The notes under the pieces: generated by a model
Database searches by the model: none
Told to the model about the DNA's origin: nothing
The model's input: the letters and a program-made list of their open reading frames with translations, nothing else
Assembly (NCBI GenBank): GCA_947561585.1
Contig: CANNZV010002453.1
Location: 33,750 to 97,749, forward strand
Direction: 5' to 3'
DNA length: 64,000 nucleotides
Origin: Caprella mutica
Taxonomy: Eukaryota > Arthropoda > Malacostraca > Amphipoda > Caprellidae
Made by a program: the position numbers and the translations under genes
Shown here: piece after piece, positions 55,721 through 64,000 of the stretch
How the letters are laid out: each line of letters opens with the position of its first letter
Position numbering within the stretch: the stretch's first letter is position 1

Positions 55721-58700
55721 TGTGAATGAATAATAATATTCATTGCTTCAATAACACACATAAAATTAATAAATTATAGCATGCTTCTCGTTTCTTTTGA
55801 TGTTCAACATTTCAATATAAATTTTGTTCAGCAGGTATTATAGACTATCTTGAAAGAACCGCAATTAAAAATTAGAGGACTTCAATTTTGCTATACATAT
55901 TAGTTTGATCTAATGAATAGCAATAAGATAACCACCTGGATTTTATTTTCAGTCACAGCAATGCTACTAGAAATGAAATGTGAAATGCTTGTTGGCAGTA
56001 CCGCAATTATTTGCCAACCTCAATCGGCAAGTATTATAAAAATATTTTATTTGAGAAAGTGGAAATTTTCGATCGCATGCAATATGCTACTTCTTGTAGT
56101 CAAATAAATTAATTTCAGCAAGCATTGATAAATGGAACATAAATCAATAGGAATCGTATGAAAAATTAGACCGAGGACAATTATTAACGCCTTGAAGTTG
56201 ATGGCGATTTTGTTCATAATTTTTGATCAGAAATATGAAAAAAAAAATACTTTACGTATACATTCAAGAGTATGGTAATTCCGACTACTAATAATTATAC
56301 TGGTTATTGATGATATTAAGCAGTATGATAAGCAAGTGACTGATTTTTCGTGTTGCTATTGAATTTCTCCAGATAAGGTCAGAGCACTGAACAGTTCATT
56401 CATTCAAAGAGTCAGATTGACATATGGGTAGCTTTTAGTATCTATAAAAAACACTAAGATATTGAAATAGTGGAGATGCTGCACATTAATCATAATTAGT
56501 ACTCAATTCATGTGATCTTAGGCTGAATATGATGATAATGAGAACCATTTTCTAAATAGATGATATTACTACATGGAATCGATTGCAATCGAATGTTCTG
56601 GATTAGTCAGATTTTTTACAACTATCGGATGTTCAGAAAAGAACTGACACTTTTAATTTACGAATACAAGGGAAATTATTAAAACCAGAGAATAGGGAAG
56701 CAAAATTCATTTTAAAAAGTACGAATTTGGAGTTTATTCTTTTTTGTGTTAGCAAATTGATGTCATTAATTGGTTAACACAGTTTGCTAGACAAAGTCGT
56801 GCTTTTTTTACGGTGTGCTCTAGCACATTTTGTAAGATTTGTGACGAAAGAAGGACCATTTTAGTGATAAGTATATTCATAGATAGGCATTCGCTTTCTG
56901 TACATTGATTTACTTTGTATCGTATACTCAAGATTAAAGATACAATTTTATAAAAAAAAAACATTATAAGGTAGATCAAGAATACTTCAAAAACGAAAGA
57001 TTAAACTATTTTACTTAATGTGTTCCACTTTGTGGCTGATTGCCCCATACTGTTGCAACAATAACTCGTGCCATATCTCATCAATGGCTGACAAAAAAAA
57101 ACACGGACCACATTGTAAGTTGTTCCGTCATCGTCTGTCATAAAAATAAGGACACAATTGAAGTGATTATGTCATTCCAAATAGTAGCGTAGGATGGAAA
57201 AAAATCAGTAAACATTCGTGGATTTTCGGCAAACTTGATGCTTGAATTTAATAACTTTGACCGCATGTGCATTTTACAAATGAAAAACATAAAGAAATTA
57301 AAAAAAAATAGCCTATTTAAGAAAACCTGAAATCTTAAAGAAGGAGGTATGACAAACCGTAATTTGTGTTATATGTCTTCTATATACGTATTAAGACTCC
57401 ACACTTACTATTTTCTTATTTTGTGGGCCGAATTTCTTAATGAATAAATATATAATGTTATATTCATACTGAATAATGTTAATATTAGTTAGTGTAGAAG
57501 AAACAAATAGGAAATGAATTATGATTTTCATCAAAAACTGTGAAAAGAATTTCTTTATTCTATTTCTACACATTCATGGCCGCTAAACAATATCTTTTCC
57601 TGTCGGAGATATATATCATACAATTTCCCCCATTAATAGTTAAAGTTAGACCAGGATGGTTCGGCTAGATCTTTAAACTACGAAACAAATTAAACAATCA
57701 ATAGATTGGTAATGGAATATTCTACTCCGAAGACAAAGAAAGATTAAAACCATTTTTCGAAGAGGAAAAATTATTTTATTATTCAATTAATATCACTGAC
57801 GTATAAGAAATAGTAAAAACAATTGTTGCAGTGAAATTATCATAAGCCTTTGAAATATTCCATCCAGTAATTTGTTAAGAAAAATTAATATTTCTAAGCA
57901 ATAGAAATTCATATGATTAAACAATTCAACAGAACAGAGCATAATTTAAAATATTGACATTTCCTACAAATAGAAGATTTAAATAGTTAATTTATTTAAA
58001 ATGAAAATTTAAACCACCCACTTTCATTAAAAGGTGTAGTGAAAAGTATTACTAACAGAGTTCTAATGAAATGGGTAAAGGAATAATGTAAATAAAAAAC
58101 ATTGCTAATGAGATATCAAGAGTTAGAAACTAATTTGGTTTTCCCTACAAAAATTCAAAAGACTAAAAAATTATAATTGCGAGGGTTGAGGTTAAAGGAT
58201 CATAAAAGTTATAAATATTGAAAATATTTCAAATTACCTTTTATATTTTATTCATTCAGAAATTCGAAGTTAATAAAGACATCAGAATCAAATTCTTGCT
58301 GAGAACCTTTTCTTCAATTTTTACTATAGGATTGCACTTCAGATCCTCCATTTTCTTCTTGAACTTATTTCAAATGGTCGCGTGGCTTAAATCGATCTCC
58401 TTTGTTTTTTTTACTGATTTAGCATCTGCTTCTTATCGAATCTTTGAATTCATTGACTCCTGAAGTAACGCAGTAAGTGAGCATTTTCATTTTGGGAAGA
58501 AATTGGTTCGGCTCACAATTTTTACCATAAACATTTGAATAAATGCGTCAAACTTTATATTGCGTCGCTACAAAAATGAAATAATAGACATCATGAATAT
58601 GGAAAATTACCTATATGATATGAATAATATAAAATATGAATTTATCTTAAATCACAACTAAGAGATAAATCCTGTGATCAATTGACAATGCAGATCAGAG

Positions 58701-59008
58701 TATTCCTGACAAACTTATCAGGAACAAAAAATTTACCCCCAAAAAAAAGAGATGAACCAATTTACACGTACCGAACATACGAAATTGAACACAAAGTCGT
58801 ACAGACCTCATTATTATAGTCAAACGGATAAATTTAGATGTGTAAATTCTAATATAAGAAATGGCCATGGTTATTTATCACTAACATTTATTTAACATTA
58901 TAAAATGCATCACAATATTCTAGGTGAAGGTCTGAAGTAGAACTGCATAGCAACCTGCATTCGTACCGAGAAGATGTTTCAAACTTTTAATTGTTATTAT
59001 TATAATAA

Positions 59009-59125
59009 TTAGGGTGTTTAACGTCTGCTTCGGAGAAAAATCCTATATCGCTGACGTTAAATGGAAATTAAATACAAAAGACTCGAATAAGCAGTCGGAG
59101 AAGAAAATGGCTACTTGAACAAATA
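59009..59125. repeat. Dispersed repeat, copy of 1,895-2,035
   Basis: Contains TTTAACGTCTGCTTCGGAGA and AAGCAGTCGGAGAAGAAAATGGCT-like sequence shared with the first copy, in the same orientation. Confidence 0.6.
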
Positions 59126-59956
59126 TATCAATCGGTACCAATGCTTTTTTGTTGAATAAGGATATATTTAGAGTGTTAGTGAATTACCATGTTGATCGAT
59201 GTTTATTGTTCCTATCTATGAATGATTTTGTTAATTTTATTATCTAATTGAAAAGTTGAGGTAACCGAATAATATTAAATATGCCTGTACTTTTAAGATA
59301 AAACGAAGTTTACTTGAGTTATTCATACTTGGTTAATTAGCAAAGCTGAATAATATGTTTAATTAAAGTCACATAAATTACAGTTACTGTAACACATCTG
59401 CTAATATGAAAATATATATCAATGAATATAATATAAATTATAGTCAATTTAAATGATAATTTCATGAATATTGAATAATTTGCTCTGTAACAGAAACTGA
59501 TGAATTTGATGTAACAGCTTAGTTTGCGTCACATAGTTTACCCAATAATATAACTATAACAAACTAAATCTTAATTTTAAGTCATGGTAAACAAATAGTT
59601 CTCTGTGTTCGCTACCATTAGGTGAAGGTGTTGCCTATCTATATAAAGATGAACACTTATTTAAAACTAATATTCATTAAATTAAGTTACAATAAGTGAA
59701 TAATCAACAATCGTGCAGATTATAAAATAAGTAAATGTAAAATGTAAATTAATAATTATTGCGAAACAAAACTAACAATTTCTTAAGATATTTAGAATAT
59801 TGAATTCCAAAAAACTGAACACCATTACAACTGGTTTGCAAATATATATTCATACCATCACAGTACATCAGTTCCAATCTGTTATACCATCGTAAATAAA
59901 TAAGTTTTTTTACATTTCCTCATTTGAGATTCTATCCCATAGTATCTATTTCTTAC

Positions 59957-59977
59957 CTCAATTTCCGTGATATTCAT
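59957..59977 (-). CDS. Gene copy B, start-codon exon (exon 2)
   Basis: ATGAATATCACGGAAATTGAG followed by donor GTAAGAAA encodes MNITEIE and enters exon 3 in phase 0. Bases upstream of the ATG (AATATTTCAC) match copy A (AATAATTTCAC). The second Met of copy A is Ile here, which favours the first ATG as the start. The acceptor of this exon could not be fixed; GAAATTTGGAG is one candidate. Confidence 0.65.
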
Positions 59978-60340
59978 GTGAAATATTTTACCATTACTCC
60001 AAATTTCAATTAAACTTTCGGAAGAGCAAAATCCTTAGCTGGATACCCATCGACAGTTAAAGACTGCAATAAAATGATTGAATGTCTGAAAAATGAAGAG
60101 TAACATTGAATAACCTTATTAGCCAAATTATTGTCATTGTGTTAATGAAATTATTCGAATCACATTGAAATAACATTTGTTTATGTAGCTAATCAATATC
60201 AGGATAAATCATTATTATTTGCTTTGGCTAAATAATTTAATTAAACTAACGAATTGAAATTTTATAAACATTTTACATATTAAATATATTCCTGAGGTGA
60301 ATTTAGATTCAACGTCAAATGTTTTTAGGTTTCGAATTTT

Positions 60341-60420
60341 CGAAACCTGGACCAAACAATGAAATTTGTGAAAATAATATGCTGGATACCAATTTTTTAT
60401 ATAAGCTGTCTAATGTCTAT
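60341..60420. repeat. Dispersed repeat, copy of 4,473-4,556
   Basis: Shares AAACCTGGACC-AACAATGAA and GGATACC-AT. It is preceded by the palindrome GGTTTCGAATTTTCGAAACC (60,329-60,348). Confidence 0.5.
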
Positions 60421-60424
60421 CTTA

Positions 60425-61098
60425 GGGTACGGTTACTATGGATGCGTATTCAATCGATTGTTTGCAATTACGATTTAGGATGAAAATCAAATTCATACTT
60501 TCCAATGGGAGTGGTTACAGTGGCAACGGTTTAGTCGTCAGAATACGTACGAAGTCGTCAGAACAACTTCAGCGTTCAAATGAGTTTGATTTATTCTTGC
60601 TACTAGCGACAGATTCGGTAATTTTTGTGTATAATTCTCTTACTTTCGATTGCTGTTACTGTTTACTCTTGCGTTTTGGAAATATATTATTTGATACTAT
60701 CAGAAATTTGTCTATTGTATCATATGTTTTGTTTATATAAAGACTTGAATTGGTTATTACTCTGTATATTTTTTAGAATAAAATTGAATATCCTTGTATA
60801 GTTATATAAAAAATGTTCTTCTTATTTTTATATTTCTAGGTAATTCAAAATTTTGTGCAGTGAAAATAATAATCAAATTAGTGTCGTGTCAATTATTTCA
60901 GAGGCAAACAGGTAGGTTTTTAATTTCTCCCGAACATTGCCTCAAATAAGCATAGTTTAGACCCCAATATTAATTGGGCAGAAACATACTGACAATCCGA
61001 AATCGCGTACAGTGTAACCACCTCGCACTGACGATCTGTGCTGACGATATCGTCAATGCGAAAGATCGGTCGAATACGCATTCATAGTAACCATATCC
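60425..61098. mobile_element. 674-bp MITE with TTA target duplication (PIF/Harbinger-like)
   Basis: TIRs GGGTACGGTTACTATGGATG and (inverted) GGATATGGTTACTATGAATG are flanked by TTA at 60,422-60,424 and 61,099-61,101. A 3-bp TTA duplication is typical of PIF/Harbinger (Tourist) elements. It lies in intron 1 of gene copy B. The 100-codon plus-strand frame at 60,438-60,740 is part of the element and has no domain. Confidence 0.7.
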
Positions 61099-61397
61099 TT
61101 ATGTATATTTCATTATATGAGTATTCAATTTTAATGTAAAATTGGAAATTCAAATTTGTAATTTAATTGGGCTGTATTCACTACAATTCCTGATGATGAA
61201 TTGACATTCGCTGTTCGTAAGTTCTAATTCTCCCAAAACCATCAAGGTTTAGATTTTAATAATCCTCTTGAAAATATAAACATTCCATTAAGTAAAAATG
61301 TTTTCAGTCACATTGAGCACAGCACCATTTTCCAGTGAGTTTTTTTTCTAATATACTGAAGTTCAGTCTTAGTTTCCAGGTGACTGAATTCTCATCT

Positions 61398-61485
61398 CTA
61401 AAGTCTGTCAGTCACAACCAGAGAGAACATTTACAGCTCCAACCTCTCTCTTTGCTGCCAAACAGCTAACTGAAAGTTACTGGAA
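61398..61485 (-). promoter_or_regulatory. Conserved 5' block of gene copy B (5' UTR or promoter)
   Basis: Matches 17,829-17,905 of copy A over most of its length. The minus strand again begins near TTTCAGTTAG, which fits the arthropod initiator TCAGT, and continues through TTCTCTCTGGTTGTGACTGA. Together with the start exon it marks the 5' end of the gene. The splice donor is not resolved. Confidence 0.5.
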
Positions 61486-62481
61486 GAACAACCATATCAA
61501 ACTAAATAGTAAACACTTTACAATATATTGTTACATTATTCTATGACAATATCAAACACAATACATTTCTTTCCTAACTTGAGTGTCTATTTCAAACCTT
61601 TCCAATGATTGGTCTTAAAAATATTATGTCACCATAACTTTTCACTATTACTTCATTAATGTCAGTCACAGTGAATGTCCTTCACGTGCATGAATACACT
61701 ATACAATTCACTCGTACATTTTCAAAATGGTAGATCGAGTTAATTAATATTAACATGATTTTTGCTAATTCTATTTTTCAAATCTATCTCAAATATTTCG
61801 TTCGTTCTGCTTCTTTACAACTAACACATTGATAATTTTTTCTTTTCGTTACTTTTTAAACTAATATTTATTGTCTCATTATCTTTCCTCATGACCTTAT
61901 AATTTACGTTCCAGTCAAAACAATGCATTAATTTTCTTATAAGGTAGTACTTCATTCATAACAGTCATTCATTCCCAATTTTGGTAAGATTCATCCTAAG
62001 CTAAATTAGCAAAATCAGCGAAGGTTCGTCAGTCCGTGCAATGTTTGCTGTACGGAATTAAGAACATTTCGGTTATTGGACTTCGTAACTTTTACGCTCC
62101 TATGAATTTACGTTCTGCTACTGACTATATAGTAAATACTTCTTTATTTTCTCTTTTTATACGTCACTGATGCTCTGTGATTTGATAGTGTGACCTTTCA
62201 TCAAAATTATTCTCGTATCGAAAAAAATATAAAATGTCTCCCTTATATAATATACAAAAGCTTTATTCCTATCAATTCAGTTCATCAAAAAAAATTCCAA
62301 ATAACCATCAAAATGAACCAAATTCCACTTCTACGCAGCATTAATATCTATTCGTAACAAGATCAATGTAATTCTGTGTTCTAAACAATATTCTCTCGAT
62401 TGGCCTCGTACAAAAATTTATCTTTAAATGTCCGGTTGAAATGAAACAATGTCTTTGAAGCTCAGCTCTCTATGAGATGAA
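61486..62481. other. 5' flank of gene copy B
   Basis: AT-rich. No TATA box or other site could be tied to a start. It does not align with the flank of copy A beyond the conserved block. Confidence 0.4.
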
Positions 62482-62713
62482 GATCTAATAGAGCGTTTAG
62501 TTACATAACTGTTACTTAGATCTCATATAACGTTTAGTTACATAACTATTACTTAGATCTCATATAACGTTTAGTTACATAACTATTACTTAGATCTCAT
62601 ATAACGTTTAGTTACATAACTATTACTTAGATCTCATATAACGTTTAGTTACATAACTGTTACTTAGAAGTTAGATCTAACATAGCGTTTAGTTACATAA
62701 CTGTTACTTAGAT
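62482..62713. repeat. 37-bp tandem array
   Basis: Six copies of a unit close to GATCTCATATAACGTTTAGT followed by TACATAACTATTACTTA. The inner copies are nearly identical; the outer two carry shared variants (TAACTGTTACTTA, ATAGAGCG/ATAGCG). Confidence 0.95.
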
Positions 62714-64000
62714 GAACACCTCAACTCAGTATCCGTATAACTTCAGTCATAATATAACATTGTGAGTGAATGTACTTGTACACACTATATTACGACACCT
62801 CTGTTGCGGAGATATCACTGCAGTTATCATAAAATATTTCACTGCGTCTTATTTATTGGCAGTTTGGAGGTACTGAATTATAATGATGCAAAGGAAGACT
62901 TTCGACTATGTCTACGTAGTGACTCTTCCAGAAACAGAATAGGCCTATGATGCTTCATTAAATTTTATATAGAGGTAGTGGTGCCTAGGCCTACTCTATA
63001 TTTATCAGATACTTCAAGACATCGATTCCAGGCTTTGTTTTTCGCAGGTTCTATGCAAGATAGAAAAATGGAACGGCGTTTTACATACAGCTATGAAATA
63101 TTTCAGGTAACTTCGAAGAGACAGCTTCTAGACCTTGAGTGATGGTTTTAGCCATACCCATTTTATAACTCTACTGGAGTTATCGTCCATTTGGAACGTA
63201 ATTTAATTACTACAAAGTCTAAAAAAGAAAATACAGGACAATCCTGACTCTCCTATTATTCAGTCTTACGTGTTATAGAGTCTTATATTTAAAGGTTGAA
63301 TTACCTATAAATTTTAGATGTAAGAATAATATCTTCTCGACGTATTTTAGGACTTTTACAGATGGAGATATCTTTTACACTAAGGTATAATTCACTGCAA
63401 TAATCCTGACTAAGAATAAATCCCTCAATACAATAAGAGAGAGAGACAGAAATGATTCTAGAGACAGAGAATGGATAAAGAAAATAGTCCTGGCGCTATA
63501 AAGGGGCTTTCGTCCAAGGAAACTTTTTCATCAGGCCATCAAATGTCATGTCGGATCAGCAAACTTCCAATTCTTTTCAGAGTTCATGAATAATTTCTTA
63601 TTCTTGGTGTTATTCTCGAAAAGATGTTTGAAGCCTTAGTCAGCGATTATTCAGAGTTTTGAACTTAATGGAAGTGATAGCTCACATTTTGGGGGAATGT
63701 GTTAATGTTGCTTGACAAAAATGGAGTATGTAATGTTCCTAATGATTTACTCTTTAGCTAAAACTAATAGTTTTAACGTTTATACTGTTCTATATTTAAA
63801 TATAAATGCATCATTAAAGGTTGATAAGTCGGGTGCCTTATTTACCCCGAATCTTCTTTATTTCCAATGTTTGTTTTGGCATCATTCCAGTGCCACATAT
63901 CTCTAAATATAAACACTGCGATATCAAACCTTCACGACGCTACTAATTTAGTTAAAATGGTTATTGGATTTCTAGAACAGGTGTAAGTCAGGTGCCATGA
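62714..64000. other. AT-rich intergenic DNA, nothing recognised
   Basis: No supported gene, exon or element in the last 1.3 kb. Confidence 0.4.

Larger units (their letters stand above)
54418..59956 (-). other. Intron 2 of gene copy B (5.5 kb)
   Basis: AT-rich with no exon recognised. It holds an inverted copy of the 56-bp donor repeat at 55,609-55,720 and a dispersed repeat at 59,009-59,125. Confidence 0.5.

Noticed and set aside
60438..60740. 100-codon plus-strand frame
   Set aside because: It starts inside the TIR of a MITE and has no recognisable domain.
1..64000. tRNA, rRNA or other structured RNA genes
   Set aside because: No cloverleaf-like or rRNA-like stretch was recognised by eye; a covariance search would be needed to exclude them.

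Overview
The window is AT-rich eukaryotic nuclear DNA, almost certainly from an arthropod and probably an insect. There is no bacterial-style gene packing and no long host reading frame. Instead there are decayed copies of most animal transposon classes (mariner/Tc1, hAT, BEL/Pao, Ty3/gypsy, Penelope, non-LTR), many small TIR elements and many 15-56 bp minisatellites. The one host gene I can reconstruct is split into small exons with GT-AG introns. Species cannot be fixed from the sequence; a hemipteran such as a planthopper is only an impression.

The main hidden content is a pair of tandem paralogous genes on the minus strand, each spread over 9-14 kb. Copy B runs from about 61,485 down to 52,545 and copy A from about 17,905 down to 3,646. 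In both, the same blocks occur in the same order: a conserved 5' block (probable 5' UTR or promoter), a 21-nt exon holding the start codon, a 185-nt exon encoding a transmembrane helix, an 82-nt exon and a last exon of at least 186 nt. Reading phases match across all junctions and predict a small single-pass membrane protein of about 157 residues in each copy. I do not recognise its family. In copy A the acceptor AG before the 82-nt exon is AT. In both copies the donor of the transmembrane exon has been amplified into a 56-bp minisatellite.

Layout: 0.3-0.7 kb foldback-like repeat; 1.2-3.2 kb pogo/Tigger-like element carrying a reverse transcriptase fragment; 3.6-17.9 kb gene A, whose 11 kb intron holds a triple nest (hAT-like element with a TTAA element and a 4 kb long-TIR transposon inside), a 353-bp mariner-type MITE and a 1 kb foldback element; 18.2-20.7 kb Tc1 element with a nested MITE; 20.7-22.0 kb foldback-like element; 22.8-23.8 kb 18-bp satellite and gypsy pol fragment; 26.1-31.8 kb mariner split by a nearly intact, very young BEL/Pao element that has a gag gene but no pol; 32.3-33.2 kb Penelope-like fragment with a GIY-YIG domain; 34.6-35.8 kb MITE; 37.1-43.0 kb decayed Ty3/gypsy element on the minus strand with a foldback-like insertion in gag; 44.1-46.0 kb minisatellites and a Tc/mariner fragment; 46.5-47.7 kb mariner; 52.5-61.5 kb gene B; 62.5-62.7 kb 37-bp tandem array.

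Only the BEL gag (27,088-29,031) is a long intact reading frame. All other transposon proteins are broken by frameshifts and stops. The host exons are too short to stand out in a frame scan and were found by comparing the window with itself.
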